NCBI GenBank assembly: GCA_018873225.1
Contig: JAEILZ010000004.1
Coordinates: 1,984,001 to 2,048,000, forward strand
DNA from: [Phialemoniopsis] sp. UDSM-2020
Taxonomy: Eukaryota; Ascomycota; Sordariomycetes; Thyridiales; Thyridiaceae
Direction: 5' to 3'
DNA length: 64,000 bases
Both the position numbers and the translations under genes were made by a program. The notes under the pieces are model-generated. The model did no database searches. It had not been told where the DNA came from and saw nothing but the letters and a program-made list of their open reading frames with translations. Below are positions 1-13,513 of the stretch, in pieces. How positions within the stretch are numbered: position 1 is the stretch's first letter; every line of letters starts with the position of its first letter.

Positions 1-3000
1 TGGCGTGAGGGCCGGCCTCTTCAGCTGAAGGCAAGCAGAAATTAGGTCGACGAAAGAAGATGCCCTCATTGGTGCATGGGTACCTCTGCTGGAGACAGGT
101 TCGAGACTAGTCGTCTGGCTGTTCCGCTAGAGAGCACGGGTTCCCACCGCCAGGCAGATTTGAGCAACGACATTCTGCGGCTTTTCGTTTCTTTCCCTGC
201 AATAGGTACCTCCAGACCGGCCTCCCACCACACGCAGCTGCAGGAGACCCCGGTCGGGACTTTTAAGGACGGTTGTCTCGGAGCCCAGTGCGATTCGCGA
301 TAACGGGTGAGGGGATCCACGAGGCCAAAAGGCCGGGGGTCTTGGCACGAGCCTGGTTGAGGCATTGGAAGTACGGACTACGCACCGGTGGACTGATTTG
401 GAAAAACACGAGGCAGATCCGAAGAGCAGGCCTACTGGTCGATACAAGCATTTGTGTGGTTGTGATCGTCCAGCCACCTGCAGGGTAGGCATCGTAGTCA
501 ACATCCATTGTTTGTACGGATGTTTGTTGGAAGTCTAATCAAGCCACAAATCTCAGTATTGATGGTCTCGTTGTGGGTCTAGAACAGCAAGTGAGGGTAG
601 CATCCGTGAAGCATGGCTTACACCGGGGCCTGGCTCAGCGCGCCCTCGTTTTCGGAGCCATCACAATCACAAAATGGAAGAGCACAGCGACTCCAACACG
701 AAGTGTAAGCAGACAGGGTCGCTGGGCAAATACTGGTCCGTCGACCAGGGATCATTGCTGTTCCCATGCTGCGGAATATTGGACACTTGCACCGAAGTGG
801 GAATGGTGGCGCCCAGCTGGGACAAAGCTGGATGAAGCTGGCCGCGCTAGCTGGACGGCTAGCCATGCCAAGACAGCCAGCTCAGGATGCTAGCCACCAG
901 ACAGATTGCGAGTGGTGACAGGGGCAGAGGGGACACGGCCAAAAGACTCAACCTCGAGACAACCAAGCATGGGTTTGGTTTGCTAGGCTTGGCTTCCGCC
1001 CTCGTTTTCTCGTTCCCCGATCCACTGGGAGAATCGAGAGGCGCTCCCACGGCAAACAAGCCCGCGGTGCCACCTCAGAGTTTTGTCATTGGGAGTGTCA
1101 CACAATGAGCGACTGCTCAGAGCTTATTAGATTCGACACAGCCACCTGCAATCTCAATTCTCCGAACTGTCGAGGAAAGCACGCGGGGGCTTCGGGGTGT
1201 CACGGGCCATCATCGTGGCCTGAACAGAACTTCTCGTGCCTGTGTGTCAGGATGGTAACTACGAGCGTGATGGTGAAGATGGCTGCGAGGCGCGGACGAG
1301 CGCCGGGGCTTCTCACCACTGCATTCGCCAATGCCAAACCTCGGAACCTCTACGCGGAGCGGTATGATCCCCGGTGCTCCCGTTCTTGTCAACCTCACCT
1401 CTCCGGGAATTTAAACAAACATTATCCCGAATTTTTGTCAGATCCGCACCGTTGCCGGTTGGGCTTTTCCGCACCAGCGCTAGCTTTTTGCCGTTAGCGA
1501 TCGGTGACAGAGCCCGTCGGGAGAGTCTTCAGGGTCCACACTTGTTAGGCATCGGTACTTGCATCGGCCGAAAACCGTTGTGAAGCTTGTCTTGGACGGG
1601 CGACTTCGCGTAGAAGTGATGAAAGAGTTGAAGGATACCACAAGAGAAGGGGATTGCCATAATCAAGCCACTTGTGTGATATATGTGCTTGCATCGCTAG
1701 AGCTCGCATGCATTCGAATCAGATGTTCACAGCCGTAGTGGTAAGGAGGTGCTGCCAGACAGACCATCAGCATCCTTCAACGCGATGCCTAATGATGAGC
1801 TGAGACTCAAATCGACTAGTAGACGGGTGCCTCCGAGATCTTTTGCTAGAATGAAGGCAACCCTTCCACTCTCCGACTTCGAGCTCGTGGCTAACAAGAG
1901 TTGATGACACCGTCTTGCGTTATTTAGGGAATCGATGTTTAGATTCGATTCTATGAAGGGTATTCGATCGATTGAGTATCTTCGACTGTGATATCGTTTG
2001 CCACCTGGACCCATGGATGAAAAGGGACAGAAATTAGAGTCCGGGTCGAGCCATGGTGTCTCCCTGTCGTTAGCCAACTATGTACGTATATGTTAAGGAT
2101 AAGTAACATGTCGCCGCGAGGTATAAGTCTGCATAGATTTAGCCAGCAGGATCACCCTCCTCCCAAACGTCGATAACCGGTAGGAGGGTCGACAATCCGG
2201 CCTGCAGCCTTTGTAAGAAAGCTACTTGGTCGCGGCATAGCCATAGCATCTGCGAGGGCAATCTGTGAGAGCACATAAGCGGGATGCTGTTGACAGAGGT
2301 GAGATTTCCGTGCTCAGCTACTTGACCAACTCAGAGCCTTCCTTGCATGGATCTGCACGACCTCGAGTTGGGCGAAGAATAGATCAATAGGTGCGATTGC
2401 GACACAATAGAGTACTGACGTGGAACGAGCTCATGCATGCTTCTCTCCTCGTGATATCTTGATCTGGGCAGAATGTCGTGTTGAACACGAAGGCGCGCGC
2501 GTAGGCTATCAAGGCACTAGCTAAATGTCAAGGTCAATATGGACAATGAGGTGCTCTCAAGAAATACCGGGATACGAAGAAGAAACTGCAGAGAACGATC
2601 ATAGAACTAGATAATGAGAGCAAGAAAGTGCTGATCTTCATAATGCTCAAGTCTTGTTGGCAAAGAGTTGTCCCGTGCCCAATCTGAGTCGCCAGTCGAA
2701 GGCTCAAACATTCGAACAATGAAAGCCGTCTTGCACTCAAAGAAGCAATGGGACCCGCCGAGGCCTCGAAAATCGTCCATGGCCCATCTATATCGTGCTT
2801 TTATTCGTGAATAGAGTTCTAGCCTGCTCTCGAATGACCTCTAGCCATGCGCGTAAAGCTGATGGGTCTGGATATGTATGCACAAGGTGAGCGGGAAGTA
2901 CAGGAGTGATGAAGGAATCCCTTCAGTGGGTTCAGGACCACTTGAGGCGTGTGAATTTACCGGGCAATTCCATCTGAGTAAAAAGTCCCTGGCGGCGAGA

Positions 3001-6000
3001 TGTTTGGGTATGACGGGTGGCTCTGTATGCCGACGTCCGTTTACTTCAAGGAACAAGCAATTTTTCAGTTGGGGCCTTCTGCTGCAGTTGTGCATACGAG
3101 ACGCCGCAGGGCTGGTTTTTTCAGGTGAGTTTTCTCCGTCTCTCATGACCGAAGCGGCCGAAAGCTGCATCAAAATCGAGGCGAAACCGCATGTTGTTAC
3201 GCTGCATATGCTTGTGGCTGCCTCACGGAAAAGCAGGGTCCTCGCAGTCCGGCTCACAAAAGAGGTGCGCACAGGAGGCGATCCAGAAGATGTACGAAGT
3301 AACGTTTCAAAGCATAGCTGAAAGAAATGTGTACGGCGAAGCTGTTGAGGCGATGGCAACTATCGCTTCTCGTTTGACTGTTGGACGAAGGGTACCCAAG
3401 ATATGTTGTTGACATCGCGTAAGGATCGGCAAACCTCAGCCTCGAAGCATGGCAGCGCTGAAACAGCCGGGGAAGACCACTGTGCTCTCTGAGTAACTTG
3501 AGATATTCAACGGTCGCTAGCCAGTGACTGATCCGGGGTCAGGGGCCCCAGGGAGTCGGAACGACTGTAAATGAAGTCCCACACATCCCCTTGATGTCAG
3601 CGATTCAAACGTGACCCGATCCAAGTCAGGAAACTGGGAAGCCACAGATCGCCTCCCAAGGGTCGCGATGCTTGTGTGACGACATGCACGGGTGACTGCA
3701 GCTGGGGACCCTGAGCGACTGCAACCGAAGTCCCGGAACCGGCTTGTGTTTGATTTTGCCCGCCGTGTCGCCTTCTGCGTCATGCAAGATAGCCTCACAA
3801 TCTTGAAAGTAATGCTGTGCTTTGCGTCGATCATATGCGGTGTTGATCCATTTCATTCTCACCTCACTACGTATCGCTCGAAGTTGACGGACAGGTGCGA
3901 GGGGCATTTTGTCGACACCAAGATCTCATCACCAAGACGAACATGTAGACTGTGCGCCAGTGGCCAGACAGATTTAGCACCTGCAGCTGTACTAGCTTGT
4001 GAGGCTGTTCTGTGGCAATAGTCAATCTTGGATGAGAACGATGCCGTGCGACCTGTATAGAGATGTGTGGACGACCAAGAAACGCCATGCAGGACCCTGA
4101 AAATCCCAACGACTCGAGGCGTTGTTTGCGTGGAATGTCCCGGCTCACGGATCGCTCTCTTGTCAAGTAACGTCGACCAAGATTATCCTGCGTGAATACA
4201 TGGATAACTGCATATGGTGCTCCAGCACGACGCCTTGAAAACGTACTCTTGCAACCATACGTGAGAAACGAGATGAGAGGTGGGTTGATATGCCCGCTAT
4301 TCAACTCGCTAACACTCAAATTCGACAGAGGGCAAAAATGCGCACTGCTTACTGATCCTGTGGTTGCTTGTGGAAAATGTTCTCTTCTCGCAAGCAGGTT
4401 TGCATAGAGAGTCTCTTCGACCACGACTTCTTCGTGCTCGACAGAGCAGGTTTGTAACAATTAGTTGTAACCATCGTCGGCATCATCACAAGAAAGAACA
4501 CCAATGTTCAATCAGGCAGCCTCGGTAAACTCAGGATAGGAAGCCATGAGTTGCAAAGATCTAGGAAGGTCCAGACCTTGACTACTGGACATAGCAGGAA
4601 GGAGCTACCCCAGCGGTACCCACGCTGTAGCCCTGATATGCTGCAAGTAGAATAGAGCAAGAAGGGGAAAGTAGTCCCAAGTCACTCCTGGGCAGGAATT
4701 AGGTCTGGTACTGGGACGGCACTCGTACGAAAATACCACAAAAAGAAAAATTACGCGAAAAGACTTGTCTGAGGTCTCTCATCAATGTACCCATAACGCT
4801 AGACCATGATCTTCCAGTCGTGACAGACGATACATCGATGCATCTGTACTGAATCAGAAACCTCAAGGTCGAGATGCAACTTCAAGGGCCCAGAACCGAC
4901 CGAGCGACCCATGCGCACCCACGCTTCCTTCGTTGATGCCCGACACCCTTCGAGCGGATCTCACGCCAAGCAGGTCCAGGCATGAGGTACGGGTCCGCAG
5001 AGGACCCCCTAGAATCTCCATGATCGGCCAACGCCGGCCAACGGTGGATGCGAAGGGGCCGGAAGGGTGGCATCCCGTGCACCGGATCCAGATCCGTGAC
5101 CCAGAACACAAGCGAGATCGTATGGTGGTGGGCATACGAAAAAGGACACAGCGTCGATCTGTTCACATGGTGTGGCATTCTAGAAGCCCTCAGACCTCGT
5201 GGATCTGGGGAAGTGAGGCGTCATGGTCTGGAGTACCTGTCCGAAGCGGGCAAGGCAGGCCAAGTTAGTTGTCGAGAAGGGGTGGAGGTTGAGTTCTGAA
5301 CCAACTAATTATCTAATGCTTAGTTACAGGGTAACGTACCCACCCGGCCGACAACTACCTGATCCGCCAAAGATGCAACACCCCAAACCTGTCAGCCTGT
5401 CAAAAGAGAGAGCTATCCGATATGACAGTTGGACAGGTGCGCCAGCCTAGCCCTGATCCATCTTAGCAAGTTGGACCCATCCGTTATTTGTGGCCTTTGC
5501 AAACCGGGATAACCTGTGTAAAGATGCGTCTTAGTCGTCATAATTATTAAACATCAGACTATTTACGGTACGTGTAAGTGTCTAACCTTTTGGCAAATTG
5601 CCTGAACAAGTAGTGCTTGACGCAATGGAATTGCACGGCAGATGCATCGGTTGTCGTACGGAATCCCAGATGATTGGGACGGTACTGTGTAAGAGAGTAC
5701 GTCTGATTGTCTACAATCTCCCGAGGTCAGGCCAGGGCGAAAGGCATGCAAGACAGCGAGCCAATGTCCTCCAGTACCTTCGACGTTGTGCTCGCTGGAC
5801 CTTGTTGCACAGCCTTCGATGACGCCAAAGAACGTGGTGCCAGCCCAGCCACATGTTCCAGCGCCAATCCCAATCCACAACTTACATGCTTTCTAGACGA
5901 GAATCCGAAGGCATAGAACATTTAAGTCGGGTCCGTTTTGGTCAGCATGTGCCCGCCCGCGGCTCCGTTAGGATGTGGTTTTGTCCCCATCGTGCCCCTC

Positions 6001-9000
6001 TCCTTAGCCCCATCTTGCCCATCTAGCTACGTCGTTGCTTTTGCTGCAATGTTGATCACTCAGACTTTCCGCCTGTTTGGTTCACCTTCTCCATACCGCG
6101 TTGTCGCTCTAGTCAAGATTCGGGAAAATCGAGGGGCTAAAGACGTTAAAGTCGTATGACCGGGGCAAAAACGAGGCTGATGCGCGTCGCCAGTCGCGGC
6201 ACAGATCAGCGCAACTAAAACCATGTCAAAACGGTATCTCAACGCTTGGCATCAAACTGCAGAGCAAAACCAACATGGCGGTTTGCATTCGTGATCCCGA
6301 TTGTCGATGTCCACTTTAAACAATGCCTTGATGACGGAGGTTCTGACTGTACAAACGCTATCGAGATCTGGAGAAAGGAAGCAGATCTCTCCGTTTCCTA
6401 CCTCCGGAGGCCCCGGCGTTATTACCTCATTGGGTCGAGAGGCAGCCTTCCCGTGAAGGAATTGATAAACCAACCACCACGACAGCCTTTTGCAATCATG
6501 CGGCAACACCGAATCTAGGCTTTCAAAAGAGATATACGGTACTTGCCACACATGCAAGTATCTCCACGGCTGACATCGGTTCGACTCGAATGAGTGACAA
6601 CCACGGGTGGTGTTCGTTACCTGATCCTGTAGTTGTCTCACTTTCGACATCCCAAAAACGGCGGACCATATGCAACAACAACCGTTTGCAGATCATGGCT
6701 ACCGCCTCGGAAGTTCGTATGTGGTTAGAAGTAAAGCAAGGAGCGAACAGAAAGTATTAGGCATACAGTACTTGGTGATGGTCTTGATTCGCGTTGGCAA
6801 GGGAGCTTAAGCAGCGGTGAACCATGCTCGCCCTACCCAACACGCCTGATACGGAAAGGTCATGCTTCTCACTGACTGTGTCACTCACACACGCTTAACC
6901 GGTAAGACTGGTCCTCGAGGATGTAGTAGGTGTCCGACCTTGATTTTCAAGAGTTCTAGGGACACGGCGCTGTGACAACGAGCACCTCTCCGCGGATAGC
7001 TTGCAAATGCCACCCTGCATCAAGGGTCTGGCCAGGACTGGGAGACTGCCAGTGATGCATGGAGGAGGAGCACTGGGATTGTGATAGGTTCGACGCGGGG
7101 CAAGTCGATGTTACCGGTCGCATGTATTGCCCAATCAGTCCGTTTCGACAATGGCTACGACCTGATGGTTCTAGCCGCCACTTCTGAGCTTTCCAAGGGC
7201 GCGGCCTGGACTGCTCGGTGACTCTTGCATTTCATGAGATCCCCGCTGTCAAACAGGGGCGTCCTGAAGTCGCCTTTCTGATATGTGACGGTTGCATCGT
7301 GAAATGTGTCCCAGCCCGGCGGATTTGATAGACACCGAGATGAAGTGATCGTCACCGGATGTTACTCCGTATTGTCATCGTCCTCTTTGGGCGTACTATT
7401 GGTCGCCTAGCCTGACATAGTCCTCGGGAAAGAGCGAAAAGACGGGTCTCAGCGAGCAGCGCCGCGCGCGTCGCATCCTCCAGAGCTCGATTTTCACCTC
7501 GGGAGGATTGCTCACACCCAAGACACCCCGGGCCACCTGAACCACTGTTGACCGCCCGGTAAGCCGCGTTGCTCAGCGTCGTATCCAAAAAATCTCAGAC
7601 CCTCGTTTCTTGGTAGGCGAAGGCTTCTGACCCGTGAACATGGTCGTTTAGTGGCTCGAGCGCCCCTTTTGTGGCTTGAAGATCGACACTTAGAGATGCC
7701 AAGCAGCTGAAGAGATCTCGATAAGCAGGCCGCAAATCCTGGCCAGCCCCCAGGGCGGGTGTGCGTGCGGTGTGCGTACGTGCGTGCACAGCTCACAGGG
7801 CAATGTAACCTGTGCGTGCTGGGTAGGGCGGCGTTTGCGCATGTTTTGTGTGCGCGTCCGGCTTGCACCATTCTGCAAGCTCCAGTGCTGCTGAGAGGTA
7901 CGGACTTTCTCCTACGCAGCTGCTCCGTACGCCGTAGAGCCACAAACACCAAACCAGATCAGACTCGAGTTCTACCATTCGGCTGTCCATCCGTCGCCGC
8001 CGCCGCTCGCCTTGGTTGTTGATGGGGATCCGTCTGAAGCTGGAGCCCACCAAAAGTATGTATGTACCTATCGAGGTACTTTGCCAGATGCTCTCCGGAC
8101 CTCCTCCCACCCCATTCATAGTGGACAGACTGTCTTTGCTTTGCCAGACTATTCCGTAAACTACTACTGCAGGCTACCTCAGATGAAACTCTCGACGTAC
8201 GGCCAACTCTCTTACACGCCACCCCTCCTCTCCTCCACTTGGTGAACTAGTAGAAGTACCTACCCTAGCTTTACCGTCTCTGACCTTAATCAAAAGCCAG
8301 CAACGAATGGCTTGGATGGCAACTCGATCCATCCTTGCCAGATTCCCATTCCACCACAGCTTTAGCCTCTGGGCGCATGTCTGTTTTACCCTTCCTTTAC
8401 CCTGCACAACCCTGTCGCTGACAGACCCTGATCGAATTGTGGCCCTGGCATCCATGGATTCCCGTCATCCACAAGACCTCCACACGTCCTCCTCCCATCT
8501 TCCGGAGGGACCTCGAACCAGGCTCCGTCAACAATGCCATCTCCCCAATTTTGCCCCCCTTTCTGCAGCCACATGACTGCTGTACCTTACCTTCTCTTGT
8601 GCCAGTATCCTTGCAGGAAACCGGTCGAGACAGATTCGCTACCTAGGTACTAGGCGATTTTGACACTGACACCCGGGGCCTTTCCCCAATGCAGCAACCT
8701 CTGTCCGCAGACAGGACCCAGCAGGCTTGCCGGACGGTGCTACCTTATGTCGCGCAGATACATGCACACTACGTACAGTAGATCAACCGACGAGAAGGGA
8801 AAAAGACAGGGCAAGGTCGAGTCAGAAAAGGAGAGCAAGACAAGAGAGCCAAACAAACGGTGGATACGGTCCCCCTTCTTCGGACGGAAGCAGGGGTCTG
8901 GGCAATGCTGTTGACCAAAAGTTTGATAGCCTGTAGATGCCAATGGCAAGTAGCGGCCGGCCGGTTCAACCCTCCAACCCTCCAACCCTCCAACCCTCCA

Positions 9001-10143
9001 ACCATCCAATCCCCGCTCCTAAACTCTAGGGGACTTTCTCGCCTCGCGGTGCGCATGCCGGTCTCTGCAGGCCTAGCTCTCCCGTCATTTATCGCGTGGT
9101 CGGTATCTTTGCCTGCTCGGGTGGCCAAGGACACATGAAAAACGGTTCCCTCACTGGCAGGCCAGGCTCTACTTCGTTACCTACAGCTACAGGGTCACTC
9201 TCAGTCTCTACGGGTCAAGCCCTGGATGCGGAACCCAAATCCGGAACCTCATTCAGGATCGCCGTTTTCCCCCACAAGAGACAACCCACAATGGGGCTTC
9301 CTTGCGCCTTTCCCAAAACCCCCCTCCATTGCGTCCCTGCAACCCGTGGCCTGTCTTGATCTCTTGAACCCCATCATGGTTCAGCTCGTGCCTGGCACCT
9401 GGCTCCAGCTTCTCCTGTCACATCTGGCCCCCTCTTCTGGTTGCGGCTGCCGCTACTACTCTTACACCTTGTCCTCCTCCTACTGGCCCTCCTCCTCCTC
9501 TTCTCGAGGTACGCCGGTATACAATAGTAGCAGGTACATGCCTCGTCCCCCAGCCCATCCTAGCCCACCCCAGACGGACCCATCCGCTGTCACCAGACAA
9601 GCAAATCTTCTGCCGCCCTGGACTTGAGTCGAGCCGGGTCGAGGCCGGGTCGTGATAGTTATATAAACAATACCCTGCACTTTGATGATTGTCTATCTTC
9701 GCCCTGGTCCCCATACATCTCCACCTGGAAGGCCCGCCCCGGCAAGGACTTACACTTCCCGCCAATTCACACGACCACACACAGAGCATCACGCAGCACC
9801 CTAGCTTGATCAGCGTTCCAGTTGGGCCGCCGTCTCCTGGCCTTTCTTCCACTCTTTTCCCGGATATCTGCAAGACGAGGCCGTAAACGGCCCGCAGGTT
9901 GTGGAGCGGGAACGACAAGACTAAGAAGACTAGACAGCCATCATCGAGTTGCTGTCACATTTGGGGAGCATAGCGTCCGTACTGAGGAATTCGGCCTTAT
10001 TCTGCTCGCTCGCCTGTTGCTGGTTGAAAACACCGCGCTTTGCTATTCACATTTTGTTGTCACGGCAGTCTCTTTAGACTCTCTCAAATCACATCCCCTT
10101 CGAGAGGCACCGCCGCCGCCACCACACCCTTTTGTCCTCGACG
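1..10143. other. Gene-poor interval, about 10.1 kb, left edge of window
   Basis: No reading frame here reaches a length or composition that persuades me it is coding. The longest open frames (up to about 200 codons) occur on both strands at the same places, have no recognisable domain, and cannot be joined by splice signals into a known protein. I saw no transposase, reverse transcriptase or terminal repeats. Base composition looks ordinary rather than strongly AT-rich, so there is no obvious sign of repeat-induced point mutation by eye. The last 500 or so bases are pyrimidine-rich and are probably the promoter and leader of the gene starting at 10144. A short tandem repeat lies at 8971-9002. 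Confidence 0.6.
8971..9002. repeat. Tandem repeat, 8-base unit CCTCCAAC, four copies
   Basis: Four exact head-to-tail copies of CCTCCAAC are followed by a degenerate fifth copy (CATCCAAT, 9003-9010). The array directly follows a GC-rich run, GCGGCCGGCCGG, at 8953-8964. It lies outside any gene I can support and looks like an ordinary intergenic minisatellite. Confidence 0.85.
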
Positions 10144-10935
10144 ATGGCATTTCCGCGTCCTGGAGGTTTCTCCGTTCTACAGCAGTCAGAGGTAAGCCCA
10201 TATACTGCTCACCGCCTATAAACTGGCTTTTGCTTATCTGGCCCGCGCTTTCCGTGTGGTCTTTTTGGGCTTTTCAGACAACTGACACGAGCCCCCTTTT
10301 GCCAGCCGTTTGTTGATTCGGGCTTCGACATTTTTGAGTGGCATGAGCAGTTTCAGTCCTGCGTGCGCTATTTCGTAGACCATGCGCAGCACCATGGGCC
10401 GATACAGGCAGTGGCGGCATTTGTCAATATCCAGCTGCCGTTCCAAAGGGCCGTGCGGCCGATTCTGTCATCTACGGGCGCCAGTTCTCCGTCGCCCGGG
10501 CCTGCCGCAGGCCCCTCCCGGCCGCCACCGCCACCGCAGAGCATCCCCCTAGGAGCAATCCCCTCACCTTCACCACTATCACAGGTATCTCTAGTTCCCT
10601 ACATACGCCGGCTCGTAGCCACGGGCTTCGACTTTCCAGCCGTTCTACACGGATTCTTCGGCGACGACTGGGTGGCGGGTATCGGCCCGATGCTCGAGGC
10701 GGAGCGTCGCAACTACCTATTTGCGGCCAAGAGCGACACCTGGTTGCAGGTCAAGACGAGCTACGACATGGCGGACGGGCAGACGGTGCCGTTCCTGCGT
10801 CCGCTGCAAAATGTATCGGAGAAGGAGATCGTTGTGGCCGAGACCAATTGGAGCGAGTGGCTTGCTATGCAGGACTGGATGCTTGGGCCCAGGGCTCCAG
10901 AGGACGAACGGAGTGGGATCAAGCAGGAGGATTGA
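10144..10935 (+). CDS. Unrecognised 225-residue protein with proline-rich linker
   Basis: Two exons, 10144-10191 and 10306-10935, joined by a phase-0 intron of 114 bases with a GTAAGC donor and a GCCAG acceptor. The nearer TTTTCAG at 10277 would break the frame. The product begins MAFPRPGGFS. It has a first block rich in aromatic and histidine residues (about residues 17-60, including FDIFEWHEQFQSCVRYFVDH), a Pro/Ser-rich linker (about 70-105), and a second block (about 110-210, with FDFPAVLHGFFGDDW and a Trp-rich end including NWSEWLAMQDWMLG). No signal peptide or membrane segment is visible. I do not recognise the family and give no function. The two-block layout and even codon use across the long second exon argue for a real gene. 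The start is the first ATG in frame with the downstream exon across the intron. Confidence 0.7.
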
Positions 10936-13513
10936 GGACGAGGGTTTTCGCATACTTTTGGGGAGGGAGAGAGAGAGCGTATTGTGGTTTCAATTTCGAC
11001 GAACGGCGGCAGGAACACCTCGCATACAGTGCTGGAGTATGCAGCATTATCAACTCTCTGTCGACCAAATCGCCCGGTTCAACTTCAGATCGGTTCGTTG
11101 ACATCATCGATTACTAGATCGGTGCAAGAAATAACCCAGAGGCATTTCCGAGATGGGGACGTCCCCAAGAGGGCGGCCAAGTCGAGTAGGGCAGCTCCCA
11201 GGGCTCCCAGGTCGGTCTGAGTAGAGAGCCAGAGGTGGAGGAAGAGTATTAGCGTGGAATTAGAGAGAAACCGCAAAGGGCAGGTTTCGGGACAATGGCA
11301 TAGAAGCTCGAGATAAAGCAGGTTAGAAGGGACACCTTTCGTTCAGGAGGACAACTGTCGAGAAGCAACATTTTTTCATCAAAGAGGCCAACAACAGAGC
11401 TCTCACGGAGACATGAGAGCCAGAAAGAGATGATCCAACAGGTGGTGGCTTTTTGCTTTTTGGAAAACACCATTTCCCGCAAACCGTGGCTGGGCAAACA
11501 GTACGCGCCACTACCTGCGATATCCAGTTTACTGTCTTCCTCTTCCTCTTCTACTACTACCAGCTTCAGGGCGGCATTCCCTCTTATGGGGGACGCCGTC
11601 ACCTGCTTTTTTACCCAGATGTTTTAGTGTTCCTGCTGGAGAGGGTTCAGGTCCCTGGGGGTCACTGTGTAGCTCCCCTCTGGTCGATTAATCACTCTTT
11701 TAGAGGCTCCACGGGGTCATACTTGTCGAGGAATCACTTATATTACCATCTCCAGGAGGTGGACCAAGTCACGCAGCGGTCATGTCTTGCCCTATGTGAC
11801 ATATCACAACTCCTTGACCCATCTAAGAAAAACCTACAGATCGCCTATTTTGCTTTTTTTCTTTCTTGGTGGTGCCATCGGTAAAGGAGATCGACACGGC
11901 GAATAGGGACGGGACGGAGATGACGTGGAGGGCGGGCAACAGTAGCTGACATTCAGCAGCCAGTTCTCGCAAATGCCCTGGTCCCTGCAAAGGAACACGA
12001 CCTCCACACGCATGCGCACAAAGTACACTCACAAAAAGCTTCTAGAATAAGGTTCGGCTGCGACAGGCCAGCTGCCTCTCTGGCCGATCTGCAGACGGCG
12101 ACAAATTCCCTCAGCATCGACCCATCGAGGATTTGCAACGTAAGATGCAGCTTGTATGGTAGGTTGGGACTAACAGACCATGGTGGTACCCGTAGCAAAC
12201 ATGACAACGGAGGAACCGCAACGACCAGGAGGACTAAAGAGAAAAAGGACAGCAGCTGTCATTCCAGATACCTAGCCAAGCGCAATGCATGTGAGGCGAT
12301 GAGGTAGGCTGGTTGGAGGGGAGCCACAGAGAGAGAGATAGGTACCTCTTTGCTACTTTGGCCAGCTGCCATGTCCCTGATCAACGTTCCCCTCCATGAA
12401 CGCAGATCGGGTTTAGTTCCCAAGGATCTGGCTCCCAGCCACGCCAAATCTGCGCGTGCGTTTGCGTGACGAACCATGGCGGCGGCCCTTAATCCCCGGC
12501 ACTAGGGTCAAAGGCAAGGGGGTGTGGTGTATGGTGCTGGCGGTCCAGTGGTGGTCCTGGGTGCTGGTGGAGGGAAGGGGGGGAGTCGGCACCGTTGGCC
12601 TCGGTATTTCTTCCCACATGCTCTCGTCTCCCCCAAGACTAGTTGCATCGGCAGAAGGTAGTGGCCGGCGTGACGGTGTACACCGTTGTCATTACGAGAT
12701 ATGCGGTGTGTGAGTGTGTGTAGTTATGTATGAGGTGGTGCACGTTTCGGCAAATATAGGCGCGCGTGTCGTTGGCAGGAGGAGCGGGCCGAAGCATAGC
12801 ATGTGTCTGGTAGTCAAAAAAAGTCAGGGTCCACGCAGCAGGCCAGGTAAGTTCTAGCGAGGACATTGAGGCCGGTGAATCGCCCAAGAGAGAAGAACGC
12901 CGGGAAATAAGGCTGCGCGCCAAATGGGCTCTCCTCTCCTGGGTCCCAGGGTGGTGTGTGTGGGATCCCACCAGATCGAAAACAACGCCACCCAGATTGG
13001 TACAAGGACATGCTTCGATTGATGAATACGCTAAATTCCACGGCTGCTACTCAGAGCCGGGTTTCGGAGAGACGGGTTTTTGTGGGTTGCCTGCCTACCT
13101 CCCTCCAGCTGTGACCTGCTAGGTACGTGTGAGCTGAAGAGCTGACCAGCTCAGCGCACTGTGCACCTAAGCCTGGCGTTTCCGACTTGAGCCACACACG
13201 CGCGCAAGGGACACACGAGGCTGCGCGAGGCACAACGTCACGGCTGCCCATAGGTTCACAAGCTGCGAGCTCTACCACGGCCGTCCCATTTCGCAACTCC
13301 ACTGCTGACAGCCTTGCCGCTGGATATTCAGTCCGCATAGGCTCATGAGGCTTACTTTCGAGGATTCGTGGTTCGCAATCGACTAGTATCGCCATTGTCG
13401 CAGTCCTCCGGGTCGGCATTTGTCTTTGTCCACTCGCACCATCGAAACTCTTCATCCTTCTGCTCGCGCTGCTGCTCTCATGATTGATCGGCAATGAGCC
13501 GTCGACCCTCGCC
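10936..13513. other. Intergenic, about 2.6 kb, no gene seen
   Basis: This lies between the 225-residue protein gene and the Med5 gene. The only long open frame (13051-13773, minus strand) overlaps Med5 exon 1 and is its shadow. There are pyrimidine-rich patches around 11520-11570 and a GT-rich stretch near 12705-12722. The last few hundred bases should hold the Med5 promoter. I recognise no specific element. Confidence 0.6.

Noticed and set aside
3562..3734. 19-base imperfect duplication (3562-3580 and 3716-3734, 16 of 19 identical)
   Set aside because: The flanks do not match, so it is not a convincing repeat or site duplication.
3867..4460. 197-codon minus-strand frame in the left gene-poor interval
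   Set aside because: The translation is featureless, overlapping frames exist on the other strand, and length alone does not exceed chance.
8953..8964. GCGGCCGGCCGG 12-mer also present at 46460-46471
   Set aside because: It is self-overlapping low-complexity GC sequence, so two copies are weak evidence for a dispersed element.
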